From assembly GCF_964204645.1 (NCBI RefSeq), contig NC_134034.1, forward strand, positions 11,618,462 through 11,682,461: DNA of 64,000 bases, written 5' to 3'. Positions within the stretch are counted from its first letter, which is position 1, and each line of letters starts with the position of its first letter. The translations under genes and the position numbers were made by a program. Source of the DNA: Tubulanus polymorphus. Its lineage: Eukaryota > Nemertea > Palaeonemertea > Tubulaniformes > Tubulanidae. Shown piece after piece: positions 45,501 through 56,321 of the stretch. The notes under the pieces are model-generated. The model was not told the origin of the DNA and made no database searches. It worked only from the letters and a program-made list of their open reading frames with translations.

Positions 45501-48152
45501 GTGCGCCAGAAGTCAATTTCAAAGACAATTTAGAAGAGAATTCTGGAATCGGTAAAGACCGATTAAAACCTGCCTAATGGCGCTTGTGGTCATGACAGCA
45601 CTGCTGGGCCACGGATTCATTGAGGTCGTCGATGAATGTTGTCCTCGTTCTGAATATAATTTGTGTTTGTAAACAGAAAAGAGTCAAGCTGCGGAGAATA
45701 AAATCGGCGCCGAACATCAGGAACAGATGGAAGAACTACTGAAAGACTTACACGAGAAGGATCAACACATGGACAAGTGTATCGAGGAGTATGAACAAAA
45801 AATTAAAGTAAGTGAACATGAAAATGTAAATGTTACCAGCGTGACCTCATTCTTCAAAGATTCAGTAAAATATAACTGTAACAAAATCCATCCTTGACGA
45901 TAAGATATTACCATTGATATATGTAAAGTATTAATAAGCGCAGTATTTACTTAGTATTGATAATTGTTTACTTCTGCTGTGGGCTTGTAAAAACCCTTCC
46001 GTACATAGCTAATTTCATATATTATACCTGATGAAAATTATGGAACAAGCTTCCTGTCAGTCGGGCGCAATCACTTCCATCAATGATTTTAAGAAGCAGA
46101 TAAAATGCTTTCTTTTTAAGCAGGCATTTCATAACATGTTAAGTGTTCTGAGCGTGCTGGCTGTATTTAGCACTATGTAAATCACATTATTATCGCAAAT
46201 TATTATAAGCCCATCCCAAAATAATTGTCTGTTTGCCGTAACACCGACTCAAGAGTCGGTAGGTATGTAGAAATATTTTTTTGCAAACTTTTAGGGCAAA
46301 AAACAAATTTATCACCTCTTATATGGAAATGATATCAAAAATAAAATTTATTTCAATGAATCCCAAAAAAAGTTTTCACTCGGTGCCTTTGAAGTCGGGT
46401 CGGTCGGGTTACAGCAAACAGACCATTATTTTGGGATGGCCCTTATTATGGCTGAAGTGATTCAAGATTGTAAAAATCTCAAAATAGTCGAAATGATATG
46501 ATGATGTTCTGATGATATTCTAAAGGATTTGGAGGCCGAACGAGATGGAACCGTCGATGAACTGCATCAAGAGATCGACCGTTTGGATAAACTGTTGATT
46601 CTACGCGACGAGGAACATCGCATGGAGGTCGCCGGCATCGAGAGTCGAATCGACGAGACCGTCGACGCTCGTATGAAACAGAAGCAGACGGCGCACGCCG
46701 AGGAACTCGACGGATTGATGAAAGAATGGAACATCGAACGCAAGGTAAAAACGAGAGAAAGAAAGAGAGACCGTGAACAAGCGTTTGAACGTTAAAGGGT
46801 TAAAGGTCGATTATCATAACGTCTGTCAATGTCAACGCACCAGCTTACTCATCCTCCCTCGCGTACGGATTCCAACAATCACGATCTAGCTATGAATGGA
46901 AAAACCCAAGCTGAAATGAGGCTACAAGGAAATGATGCTTTGTTTCTCTTAATTAGCCAGGGGCCAGTTGCACAGTCGTGAGTTAAGTTCAAAAGTGGTC
47001 TTAAATCTTAAGACCGGATCTAAGTTGTTAGATTGGCTATAGAACTAAGTTGGTCTTAGACTGGTCTTAAGTCAAAGCCGTGACTGCGCAACCGGCCCCT
47101 GGTCATTTTGAATTTAAAAATCATCAGAATTCTAGGAATAGTAATGTACAGGGTTGATAGGCGGCCGGCCGGGTCAAGTTTTAAGTTCAGCAGAAATGAA
47201 AAACAAGGTATCAATTCTTTTGAGCCTAAAACATGATTTCTGATCGGCTATTGATGGCTGCGACTAAGCTGCAATCAGGCCGTTATCCCAGCCGAGGGAG
47301 GATGCGGCTTACTACTCCTTCCCCTGACTCACCATTTCTTCATCGTCCCTGTTCTTTTTGATGATTCTCATTAACACAATTTCTTGATAATTGAGAGTCA
47401 CGTTTAGATGATGCACCTATAAAAATTTGTTCTCGAAATTCTCTCCAAAAAATGAATTTTGGAAGAGTTTTTTTTTTTCTTAAATTATTATTTCATTGAA
47501 ACATGATAAACTCACGACGAGATGATGAGAATTAACCCTGCCGAGGTGATTACACTGTATTTAGCCGTACACCGTAAACGATTGGTACATTGTGATCTTC
47601 TATATTGTTTTTATGCTTTTATCGGATTGTCAATGCATTGTAGAATATTTTGCCACCGGTCTCTTTGCTCAAAGGTTGTCGAATATTTTTCCAGTTTTCG
47701 CCGACATGAAATTTGATTCTTAAGAGTGAGAATAATTCATAATGAATGGACTTTAAGCGAGTGAAATCTTAAAACTGTAGAACTGGGTCCAGCAATGTGA
47801 AATTGTGAAGAAAAAAAACTATTTTCACTTACTGGTAATTCACAATGCGTGAATTTTGGTCTCCAGAACCCAGATCCACAGTTTTGAGTTGAAATTTCAC
47901 TCTACAGTTTGTGAACTAATCAAAGAAAATTAAGTAATTTGATTACGGAGTACAGACAGATCCCGCACGGATTCGAATGCCATCGCGTTCGAATCCGTGC
48001 CGAGGGAAGACGCCAGATCCGAGGCCACCGCGCGAAGATCCAACTGATATAAAAAACAACCTTTCAGTAATTGAACTGTTTATTATTTCTCTCACTCACG
48101 TCTCGTCTCGTTGCAATGTTTATTTTTTCTGATCTGTTTTGTATTGTTGATA

Positions 48153-48183
<31 letters not shown>

Positions 48184-51100
48184 TATTGTATGGTTATTAT
48201 GTTATTTATTTGTAGCCGATTGATAATTCGACCGACTGCTCCCCCGCTGCAGTAGCTTACGTACAGGTATTAATATCATCGATGTTTCATCTCTCTCTAG
48301 TCTCTCTCTTACCCTCGTTTTTATTCACATTCCGTCCGGTTTGGTTGTGGTTCTTCTGAATTTTTCTATAATCGTTACCCCCGGTGATCAATTTGGAGAC
48401 CGGGATTTCGTCTATATTTTTTTCCGTCGTTCGATCTTTCGTTTACCGGATCAAAAACCAGCGGCGTAAGGTATCAGGAAATTCAACGGTTTTGGGTTGA
48501 AATATTGACACCAGGGGGCAGTTTTTGAAAAGTTTAAGGCTAATGATGATTGAAAAAAAAAACTTCAGTGTGTTGAATTACGGGAATACCACTTTAGTGT
48601 GTCTACACCGCGGTGCGGTGTACCGTTAGTTACTAATATTACACTATGCTTGACAGGTGCTGCCATCATTTATTAGGGATAAAAACTAATAGCATCAATA
48701 CAACACAATGCGGTGTACTAGCAAAATCCTTCACCGCTTAATACACCGCACTGAAAGGGTTAAGAGAGTGTTGTCATGTACATAGAGAAGTGATGAAATT
48801 TTTTGAGTGAATGCTCTTCAACGGCCCCCAAACCAGACCTTAACCCGACACACTTTTACGATACTTTCACCATCAAGAACATGAAAACATTTTAATGAAT
48901 GTTACTCGTAATGAATATTTGTGACGATGGCGTATCTTATTCCATGCAGCTCCGCACAGCCTTGACCTGTATTCGTCACATCAGACATTCAATGGATCAT
49001 TTCATTCCTGTAGTTCATGATTCTATGTTGATCTTGCAACGAGGCACGGATAATTAATACTGGTACTGTCAATCAATGCATGCTAGCCCCACCCCACAAC
49101 CCTCTCTCTCTATCCATCCTCTACGGTCATTTCCCGGTTAATCGACTGTCCTCTCTAAATGTTATTCGAATCAAAATTTCTTTCTTCGAGAAATTAAGGA
49201 CATTTTTGAATTCATCTAAAAATGTTAAGCAGATGAGGGTTTTTCGACGTATCGATTCAATAGAATATTGTGTGATGCGTGTTTTACAGGAACTCGTACG
49301 TCAGAATCAGTTGGCGTTAACGGCGTTCAGTAGCAGTTCAACGGGCAGTGAATTACTGAGGCAACAGATTATACACCTTACTAAACAGCTAGACGAATGG
49401 AAATCAAAATACAAGTAAGCAATATACATTATCAGTGTTTTCCGACCACGCCTTTCATTCATTTTACATCCATCAATGTCAATATTCTATCAATGCTGAT
49501 AACTGCTTTGAAATATATTGAGCTAATGTGAATAAAAGAAGATTACCCCAAAAATGTTCTGTATTTTTTGGGGGAATTGAAAGCCTCGCTATTTCAGCAG
49601 CTGCGATGTTGTACACTTAACAATGCATGCAGCCCTTTAAGAAATTTGTAAAACAAAACTATTTCATCAGTCCATTCGTGTTAGCTTAATAACCAAATAC
49701 AAGTAAGCAATATACATTATTAGTGTGGACAGGTTTAAGAGGGGCGGCTCCATCCATTTCTTTTTTACATCCACCCTTCTGAAAATCAGCCACCCCTTAT
49801 AAGATATTTGCTACCGCCACCGGAGTGGATGTCAATATTCTACGAATTCTGATAACTGCTTTGAAATATATTGAGCGAAAAATGTGAAAAATACGAGATT
49901 ACTCCGAAATTAAGCTTCGATTTTCTGTATTTTTTGGGGAATTGAAAGCCTCGCGACTTCATCTGTAAACTGCGATACAATCTTTCATCATAAGTTCGTC
50001 GGTCTGTGACGTTTAGCTTTAAAAAAGTAATGGCTGACCGGACGAAGCTCGGCGGAAATGAGAAACAAGATTTCTATTTTTTTAGAGCCTTACGCGAAGT
50101 TTTCAAAGTCTTATCGTCTATAATTTATTATTTACTATATTAAATTTTTTGTTGAAAATCGATGACTCTGCCCGTAAATATAATGTATATGTATTATAGC
50201 GATGATTATAAGTAAAATAAAATCTAAATCTAAAATCTAATGATGTAATTGATTTTGAATTCAGATTGGATATCGCTGAACTGTCGGGCAATAAAGAGAT
50301 GGTACTGAACAAACTGGACGCGCCGTTGCTACAGTTACGACCGACGGTGAACGATGACGGCGAAGAATTAAACGAAACTCAACAATTAGAATTGTACAAC
50401 ATGAATCTACAGGCTCACATTTCGCAGCAGAACGCCGAAATAGCTCAATTGAAGATTAAAGATCGAGACTTCGTTCAAAGGGTAACGATCCCCATCGATA
50501 TCTAGATGAGGAGAGAATCGCACAATGATAATGAAAAGTCCGAAAATGAAACTTCGAGATAGTAGTTTATTTCAACGTTTCGACTATATTTTAATAGTCA
50601 TCGTCAAGAATAAATCATTATTCCTGAAGATGACTATTAGAATATAGTCGAAACGTTGAATAAACTACACTAGTTTAAGGAATACAGTATTCCTGAAGAT
50701 GACTATTAGGATATAGTCGAAACGTTGAATAAACTACACTAGTTCAAGGAATACAGTATTCCTGAAGATGACTATTAGGATATAGTCGAAACGTTGAATA
50801 AACTACACTAGCTCAAGGAATACAGTATTCCTGAAGATGACTATTAGGATATTGTCGAAACGTTGAATAAACTACACTAGCTCAAGGAATACAGTATTCC
50901 TGAAGATGACTATTAGGATATAGTCGAAACGTTGAATAAACTACACTAGTTCAAGGAATACAGTATTCCTGAAGATGACTATTAGGATATAGTCGAAACG
51001 TTGAATAAACTACACTAGCTCAAGGAATACAGTATTCCTGAAGATGACTATTAGGATATAGTCGAAACGTTGAAATAAACTACTATCTCGAAGTTTCATT

Positions 51101-53652
51101 TTCGGACTTTTCATCATCATTGTGCGATTCTCTCCTCATCGCGTCAACACGGATATAGTGTTCTACCAATCGTGATCGATATCTAGACCCTACGACCCCT
51201 TTCAGGATGGCCACTGACCTGGAACACTCAGGGAATCGGAAAAATCGAGAAAAAAATCTGGGGGAAAATTTTACCAAAAAAACTGAAGAACTAAGGGAAT
51301 TTGGATAATGCTATTTCACTCAGGGAATTTGGGTAATCGCATGGAAAAATTAGGCAAAACATGGGAGATTTGACAAATTTTTACCAAAAACCTGGAAAAC
51401 TCAGGAAATTTAGATAATGCTATCGACCACGTGTTTGTTAATCAGTGCGTGATTCAATTAAAGATGAATGAATCGTAACGTTTTGAGCCTAGAAATTTCG
51501 TCGAATCTCTGGAGGGGAATTTTGTGATTCACATGGTTAAATCAGTAATAATTCAAGGGATTTGTAAATGGGCTGAAAGTGGTCACCCTGGCTTCGAATT
51601 GATATACATGTATGGTTATAATCGACTCCGTTTTCAGATGGAAATGATGCAAGCTCGGTTGAATTGTTACGAAAGAGGTGAAACGCCGCCACCTAGCCCG
51701 TGTAACATGAACCATTCTGGTATAAACAACTCATCGTCAGTCGGTGGCGGTCTGTTGTGTGAAGCCACTGAATATGAGGTATGTTTCGCCTAAAACTGAC
51801 CCAAATTAAGTGCTGGAGATAATTTGAAAATTTTGAAATATCCCACCCCAGTATGTTCAATAACGGATATACCGGGTACTGCTATAGTGCGTCTGCACCG
51901 CAGTATTATTTCATCAGTTCATATTCATCGCTTAAAAGGATTTGTTTTTGTCGTTATTTCAGTATTTAAAGAACATTCTTTATCAGTACATGCTCGGCAA
52001 AGAAACAAAAGTAAGTTGTGTATCTCAACTGGCCCCTTGTATCCTAGACCCAGTTCCGCAGTTGCAACATCAGAATTGAACTCATTCTGAACTGTTAACC
52101 CTTTCAGTGCTGGCTAATTAATACCCTATAGTGCTGAAGATAATTTGAAAATTCTGAAAAATTCCACCCTAGTGTTGAATAACGGGAATACCACTATAGT
52201 GCGTCTACACCACAGTGCGGTGTATCGTTAGTTACTAATATTTCACTATGTTTGACAGGTGCTGCCATCTTTCAAGAGAGATAATTAGTAATTACTAATT
52301 AAATCAATACACCGCAGTGCGGTGTACTAGCAAAATCCATCACTGATTCATACACCGCACTGCGGTGTAGACGCACTGAAAGGGTTTTAAAGAGTCGGAT
52401 TTAATCAATAGTTCATAGCTGAGTTTGTGTTTTCGTATTAAGTGACTGATTTGATTTGTATTACAGGTTTTAGCGCGAGTTCTATGCACAATAATGCGAT
52501 TTTCTAAAGACCAAGCGCAACACGTTATAGAACGCGAAGAAGCCAAACTTGTCGTAAGTAAAATCTACGAACACCATTTATTTGTTTCACGAATGCCGTG
52601 CTTTTACTTGAAAAACTAACCTTTATCTATCTGGATTCGCATAAAAATGAATCTATGATTGTAAGATCAAGAGATGTAGTTTTAAGGGGGGGGGGTCAAC
52701 ATCAGACCATCTGGAAATTTCATTGTTCAATCAATGAAAAGTTTTTGCATGTTTGCCAGGGCGAACTTCAGTTTCTCGATTCTTGACTGTGGAACTAGAA
52801 AACAAACGCACAACTACAGTAGACTCTGTTTACGCTGGAGCAGATTGCCTCTGATTAACCCATGCCGCGAACTCAATGAGTCGATTGCCTCTGGATTATC
52901 ACTTGCCCTGCCTGAAAATAGACAAACAATTTTCTTACTCCGTGAGAACGATCCATCCGTCTGCCTCAGAGGAATTTACATACCTCAGAATATATAGGGG
53001 TCATTCATTTATTACGTACGCATTAGGGGAGGGGGAGGGGTAAGTGCAATTGCGTACTGTAATATTTAATGTATATGAAAAAATGGCTGATTTTGCGTAC
53101 AGAGGGGGAGGGGGGTAGAAGAATTCTAATTCTATGCGTACGTAATAAATGAATGATCCCATATTGGTCCCGTGAGATCTGGGGCAAGCACCGTCTACTG
53201 TATGATAGTTCGAAGTATTTTACTTTAGTGTCGGCTATCCTCATTCAGGCTTTAATTCGCGCTAACTGACGTTCGCTCGTAGAAAACAGACAAATTTATG
53301 CGCCCCCTGTTGCCTGTTTCGTGTACTAATTACCTTTCTCTAATGCTTATTCTCCTGACTCTTTCAGCACTGACAAACGCATGCTAGATAATAACATACC
53401 CCGGATTATTTAAGATACCGGTTAGTGGGATTAGTCACTTTTAATTGATAACAATTCCAACGACGAATTCATATTGATTCGTATTTTATGATTCTTTCCG
53501 CTTTTGAGACATGCTTGCGCAAGAAATACATTTTCCGTAAAACTCGAAATTTGTAACATGAAAAATTTTTGTTTCGTCGTTTGTGTTGAGTTTATTTTAA
53601 TAACTTGTTTTGTTTATATTTTCAGAGTTGGTTGCGCCCGGTGAGAACGTGA
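30555..53652 (+). CDS. GOLGA4: Trans-Golgi golgin with GRIP domain (golgin-245 type), complete 24-exon gene
   Basis: The exons are 30555-30638, 31113-31166, 32160-32177, 33229-33279, 33533-33710, 34174-34361, 35216-35419, 35935-36075, 36203-36331, 36905-37139, 37921-38099, 38248-38322, 38545-38703, 38792-38935, 39493-44788, 45677-45807, 46526-46744, 48216-48266, 49290-49414, 50265-50481, 51638-51778, 51963-52010, 52467-52553 and 53626-53652. Phases agree throughout, giving 2726 residues (human about 2230). The N-terminus MFKKLRQKIEQ and the block SQDKQFRRISELKEQ...VLQTQV resemble human golgin-245. The middle, about residues 200-2550, is near-continuous heptad coiled coil. The C-terminal 60 residues form a GRIP domain (EATEYEYLKNILYQYMLGKE, then LARVLCTIMRFSKDQ), which binds ARL1-GTP and targets the protein to trans-Golgi membranes. 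It probably tethers transport vesicles. The 18-bp exon at 32160 is the least certain. Confidence 0.9.
31475..31604 (+). other. Possible alternative terminal exon with poly(A) signal inside golgin intron 2
   Basis: After CTTTTAG at about 31496-31502, an open frame reads AAVKPVVKETGETVVEKVLE and stops at TAA (31571-31573). AATAAA follows at 31599-31604. The frame needs a phase-1 donor, whereas the upstream golgin exons end in phase 0. It is therefore either an alternative short transcript read in another frame, a separate small gene, or chance. Confidence 0.3.
33961..34050. mobile_element. Short foldback element, CCAGTTCCACAGTTGTGA ends
   Basis: CCAGTTCCACAGTTGTGAGT at the left and ACTCACAACTGTGGAACCGG at the right are inverted copies around a short spacer. 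Same family as 23388-23499. Located in a golgin intron. Confidence 0.75.
34384..34670. mobile_element. TTAA/CCCTTTCAG MITE, inverted copy
   Basis: TTAACCCTTTCAGCGCGTCT opens the element and CAGCACTGAAAG closes it. The body (CACCGCAGTGCGGTGTAC, CACTATAGTGGTATTCCCGT, CACTATAGGGTATTAATTAG) is the reverse complement of the copy at 55824-56112. It lies 22 bp after the golgin exon 34174-34361. The right TTAA is mutated to CTAA. Confidence 0.85.
34678..34833. mobile_element. MITE, GGGGTCATTCATT ends (diverged copy)
   Basis: GGGGTCATTCATTAATTACG at the left, TAAATGAATGATC at the right, with the family-specific ATTGCGTACTGTAATGCTTA inside. It lies directly beside the TTAA MITE at 34384-34670. Confidence 0.78.
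35405..35500 (+). repeat. Local reiteration of the golgin exon 7 5' splice site
   Basis: The donor AACTCAG|GTGAGTTCATT at 35413-35430 is followed by three more GTGAGTT copies (AACTCAAGTGAGTTTGTT, ACGAGTGAGTTCCCTTA, GTTGTGAGTTC) within about 80 bp. The spacing is irregular. Confidence 0.75.
36410..36720. repeat. Minisatellite of about 60-70 bp in golgin intron 9
   Basis: Five imperfect units carry GGTCTATAAAACTGGGCCCA and GGTTGAGAATTTACCCC. The unit resembles one arm of the foldback element at 23571-23690 (TAGACTGGTAT / TATAAAACCGGG). Confidence 0.85.
37139..37790 (+). repeat. Minisatellite, 54-bp unit, starting at the golgin exon 10 5' splice site
   Basis: Twelve near-perfect 54-bp units begin exactly at the exon-intron junction (CTCA|GTGAGTTA). 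Every unit repeats ACTCAGTGAGTTATATTAGA. Two unit sub-types (TAGATACACTCTTAACTACA and TAGAAACACTATTAGCTACA) alternate, so blocks of units have been duplicated together. Because 54 is a multiple of three, a long open frame runs through the array. It is out of register with the exon and is not a gene. Confidence 0.97.
38103..38192. repeat. ACATGTGCATGT repeat next to golgin exon 11 donor
   Basis: About six units of TTACATGTGCATGTAC-like alternating purine-pyrimidine sequence begin a few bases inside the intron after 38099. The motif is nearly self-complementary and could form cruciform or Z-DNA. Confidence 0.85.
38950..39340. repeat. Minisatellite of about 37 bp in golgin intron 14
   Basis: About nine imperfect copies of GGGTCTTACCCTCCTTGATA followed by TCTGATTGATTCTTAG. 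They fill most of the intron before the 5.3-kb exon. Confidence 0.92.
46205..46445. mobile_element. About 240-bp MITE, GGCCATCCCAAAATAATGG ends
   Basis: GCCCATCCCAAAATAATTGT with CTGTTTGC at the left is inverted at the right as GCAAACAG then ACCATTATTTTGGGATGGCC. TTATTAT on both flanks may be the target-site duplication. Located in a golgin intron. Confidence 0.75.
47148..47240. repeat. Dispersed repeat copy, GGCCGGCCGGGTCAAG type
   Basis: GGCGGCCGGCCGGGTCAAGT then TCAGCAGAAATGAAAAACAA and GGTATCAATTCTTTTGAGCC. The best preserved of the four family members seen in this window. Confidence 0.6.
48151..48185. repeat. (TTA)n microsatellite
   Basis: About eleven TTA units lie in the AT-rich sequence just before golgin exon 48216-48266. 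Confidence 0.95.
48560..48763. mobile_element. TTAA/CCCTTTCAG MITE, truncated copy
   Basis: The right two-thirds of the family is present: GGGAATACCACTTTAGTGTG, CACCGCGGTGCGGTGTAC, CTTGACAGGTGCTGCCATCA and the end CACTGAAAGGGTTAA. The left end is missing or heavily changed. Confidence 0.78.
50505..51141. mobile_element. Foldback element with an internal 69-bp tandem array
   Basis: The left arm (GATGAGGAGAGAATCGCACA through GTAGTTTATTTCAACG) is inverted at the right (CGTTGAAATAAACTACTATC through ATTGTGCGATTCTCTCCTCA), about 100 bp each. Between them are six 69-bp units with TTCCTGAAGATGACTATTAG, GATATAGTCGAAACGTTGAA and ACACTAGCTCAAGGAATACA. The element starts 23 bp after golgin exon 50265-50481. 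Confidence 0.88.
51869..51906. repeat. TTAA/CCCTTTCAG MITE fragment near golgin exon 22
   Basis: TACTGCTATAGTGCGTCTGCACCGCAG matches the middle of the MITE family. Only this small piece remains, about 60 bp before exon 51963-52010. Confidence 0.5.
52095..52390. mobile_element. TTAA/CCCTTTCAG MITE, nearly complete
   Basis: It opens TTAACCCTTTCAGTGCTGGC and closes GACGCACTGAAAGGGTTTTAA. The body has CCCTATAGTGCTGAAGATAA, CACTATAGTGCGTCTACACC and paired CACCGCAGTGCGGTGTA blocks. The ends and TTAA flanks resemble piggyBac-type elements. It has no coding capacity. Located in the golgin intron between the GRIP exons. Confidence 0.87.
52997..53160. mobile_element. MITE, GGGGTCATTCATTTATTACG ends
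   Basis: It is nearly identical to the copy at 15957-16121, with 20-bp matching ends and the same internal G-rich runs, suggesting fairly recent spread. Confidence 0.87.
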
Positions 53653-53699
53653 AAACTTTTCAGGTGGATTTTAAAAACGCATTTAAATCATTCATATCG

Positions 53700-53930
53700 A
53701 GGTTTGACAGTCTCTAGTAGCAGACGATCGGTGTGCGCCCTCTAGTGGATCAGTCTCACAGTCTCTGGTAGCAGATGATCAGTGTGCGCCCTCTAGTGGA
53801 TCAGTCTCACAGTCTCTGGTAGCAGATGATCAGTGTGCGCCCTTTAGTGGATCAATCTCACAGTCTCTGGTAGCAGATGATCAGTGTGCGCCCTCTAGTA
53901 GAGGTTTCAGGGTCTCTTGAAGCAGACGAT
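53700..53930. repeat. Minisatellite of about 51 bp in the golgin 3' UTR region
   Basis: Four to five copies of CAGTCTCTGGTAGCAGATGA, TCAGTGTGCGCCCTCTAGTG and GATCAGTCTCA start about 50 bp after the golgin stop codon, so they are probably transcribed. Confidence 0.93.
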
Positions 53931-54647
53931 CAGTGTTCAATATTCGAAAAATTTTCTTATGAAGGACCCCTGACCCTTAAGAGGTGTTCTATTCACCTTC
54001 GGCCCGCGGATCTGGCCCAAAACTCTATCAGGTGTCCTGATATCAGCACCTTTTCAGTGTAAACCTGTGTGTGATCGTCAATGGAATATTATCTAATTTT
54101 ATTTGTTAATAAATCGTCGAATTTGGGTGAAAGGAATTTATATGAATTTATCTCCGAACAATACCAGTGGTATATGTGTTGTGTGTGAAAACCACCACTA
54201 GTTAGAAGAAAAAAAAATAATTTATTTGTGGAATCTATTGGACCGGGTTTCGATAGTCCGTTGCAAGTTTTACATATTCAAACTGAAACCCAGTCTCACG
54301 TGAAATCCACAATTGCGGAACTGGTTCCACCAGCCTTCAATTTATGTTTATGAATTTCAAAAATTCAAGCCACTCAAAAGCCAGTTTATGAAGAGTATGT
54401 TGTTTTATCAGTCAGTCAAGGGGGGTCTGTTCGCTTGTGGGAACTCTATTCTATTTGTTAATGATAAAATCTTGTTTATTCTCTATATTGAATGTATTAT
54501 ATAAATGATGATGCTGATGTATTTATTTATTTTGTTGGATCAAAGTTTTAAGTATTATTATTATATATATAGTATGTATATGATGAAATATAGGTGTAAT
54601 ATATTATAATAGTATTGTGTGATTCGACTGAAAATATGGGGAAAAAT

Positions 54648-54653
54648 AATAAA
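54648..54653 (+). terminator. Candidate poly(A) signal of the golgin gene
   Basis: AATAAA about 1 kb after the stop at 53652. Another AATAAA near 54107 is an alternative, so the 3' end is uncertain. Confidence 0.4.
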
Positions 54654-54769
54654 ACTGACCATATTGGTCAAAATATAAAATGAAAGAAAACGTTCAATCT
54701 TTTATCAAATCTGAACCAGGAGATCCAGTATCACTGTGACACATGCTGCAGTTGTAGATTACCGGGTTC

Positions 54770-55070
54770 AAACCCGGAACACCCACATGCATCCTCTATC
54801 AGTGATCTCTGGGTTCAAACCCAGGACACCCCTATACATCCTATATTCCAGCATCAGGACCACTCTGAATCAGTATCAACGATTACTGGGTTCGAACCCA
54901 AGACAACCCTGTACATCCTTTATTCAGTATCAGGGCCACTCTGAATCTGGGACATCCTCTATTCAGCATCAGGATCACTCTGAATCTAGGAAATCCTCTA
55001 TTCAGCATCAGGATCACTCTGAATCTATGACATCCTCTATTCAGCATCAGAATCACTCAGAATGGGCGTA
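54770..55070. repeat. Minisatellite of about 39 bp (TATTCAGCATCAGGATCACT)
   Basis: Four good copies of ACATCCTCTATTCAGCATCA with GGATCACTCTGAATCT at the right end. More diverged, longer units carrying GGGTTCAAACCCAGGACACC lie at the left. Confidence 0.85.
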
Positions 55071-55464
55071 ATTACTTTTTTCCAAACCAGGACACCACAC
55101 AGAGTTCATTCTCTATAACTTGGAATCAGTACCAGCAATTTCCGAGTTCAAACTACGTATCTTCTGTATCACCAGAGTTTTTTTAACCCAGTAAGTAATC
55201 GATTTCTACTTAGGAATTTTATTGTTCAGCATTATTCCAATAGATGGCGAATGCTGTCATTATCTATGTACCAGTATTGAATATCCTCCTTGGTTTTAAT
55301 TCCTATGCTCCTTCAGGACCACTCAGTACTTGGGTTTAGTCTAGTATCTAGCCGTTGTTCCTCATGACCGTAACAACGTCTGGTATTCAGACTATACTTC
55401 GTCCACCGTTAATCTCCTCTTATCAAAAGACGTGTAGATATTTTTCTTCGGGTTGATAACATTT

Positions 55465-55470
55465 TTTATT
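55465..55470 (-). terminator. Candidate poly(A) signal of gamma-tubulin
   Basis: TTTATT on the plus strand (AATAAA on the minus) about 850 bp downstream of the TUBG1 stop. A 3' UTR this long would include the MITE at 55824-56112. Confidence 0.4.
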
Positions 55471-55539
55471 CGTTCATATACATATTTTACACATTGACAA
55501 GATTTTCAAACAGACAAAATACATTCAGATTATGATTCA

Positions 55540-55645
55540 CATGTACAGGTACAGGTACAGTACTTTGCATATACACAGGTACAGTAGTTACAGCATATAC
55601 ACAGGTACAGTAGTTACAGCATATACACAGGTACAGTAGTTACAG
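55540..55645. repeat. Minisatellite, 26-bp unit (ACAGGTACAGTAGTTACAGC)
   Basis: Three to four copies with ATATAC linkers, preceded by GTACAGGTACAGGTACAG, about 75 bp from the gamma-tubulin poly(A) signal. Confidence 0.9.
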
Positions 55646-55823
55646 TACCATGTTAAAACTATTAACAATATTGAGACTGAGAGGAAGACAATCATTAATT
55701 CATAACCAGTATGAACAGTGTTATTCGTCAGACAGACCTGCTGCTGAACCTACGAACTATACTATACTAAACTAACAGTCGTTATCCCGATCAGAGGATC
55801 TGAACCGAAATATTCTGTAGAAT

Positions 55824-56112
55824 TTAACCCTTTCAGTGCTGACTAATTAATACCCCATAGTGGTGGAGATAATTTGAAAATTTTGTAAAATTCCACACTA
55901 GTGTGTTGAATAACGGGAATACCACTATAGTGCGTCTACACTGCGGCGCGGTGTATCGTTAGTTACTAGTATTTCACTATGTTTGACACGTGCTGCCATT
56001 TTTCAAGAGAGATAATTAATAATTACATCAATACACCGCAGTGCGGTGTACTAGCAAAATCCATCACTGATTTATACACCACACTGCGGTGTAGACGCAT
56101 TGAAAGGGTTAA
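55824..56112. mobile_element. TTAA/CCCTTTCAG MITE, complete reference copy
   Basis: A 289-bp element bounded by TTAA on both sides: TTAACCCTTTCAGTGCTGAC at the left, GACGCATTGAAAGGGTTAA at the right. The interior carries GGGAATACCACTATAGTGCG, a GCTGCCATTTTTCAAGAGAG block and several CACCGCAGTGCGGTG palindromes. TTAA flanks with CCC...GGG ends fit a piggyBac-type non-autonomous element. Confidence 0.9.
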
Positions 56113-56321
56113 CCGGGAAAGAACACCAGGCCGTATTTAGAATTTAAGTAGGTTCACGAATACTAAGCACATCACTATAAAACAAGTCTTTTAAGTAGCT
56201 GTGTACATCAAAACTAGTCGAAATGCAATCACTGGACGATAACTGAACTACATAACAATAATTCCATTAACGCGAGTGAATTCACAAATTACTTCTATCA
56301 CCAGCACAACACGAAGAGAGC

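Larger units (their letters stand above)
53653..56321. other. Region between convergent GOLGA4 and TUBG1 stop codons
   Basis: It holds both 3' UTRs and repeat arrays, with no convincing exon. Candidate golgin poly(A) signals are AATAAA near 54107 and at 54648-54653. The gamma-tubulin signal on the minus strand is at 55465-55470. Arrays at 53700-53930, 54770-55070 and 55540-55645 and one complete MITE (55824-56112) occupy much of the space. Confidence 0.6.
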
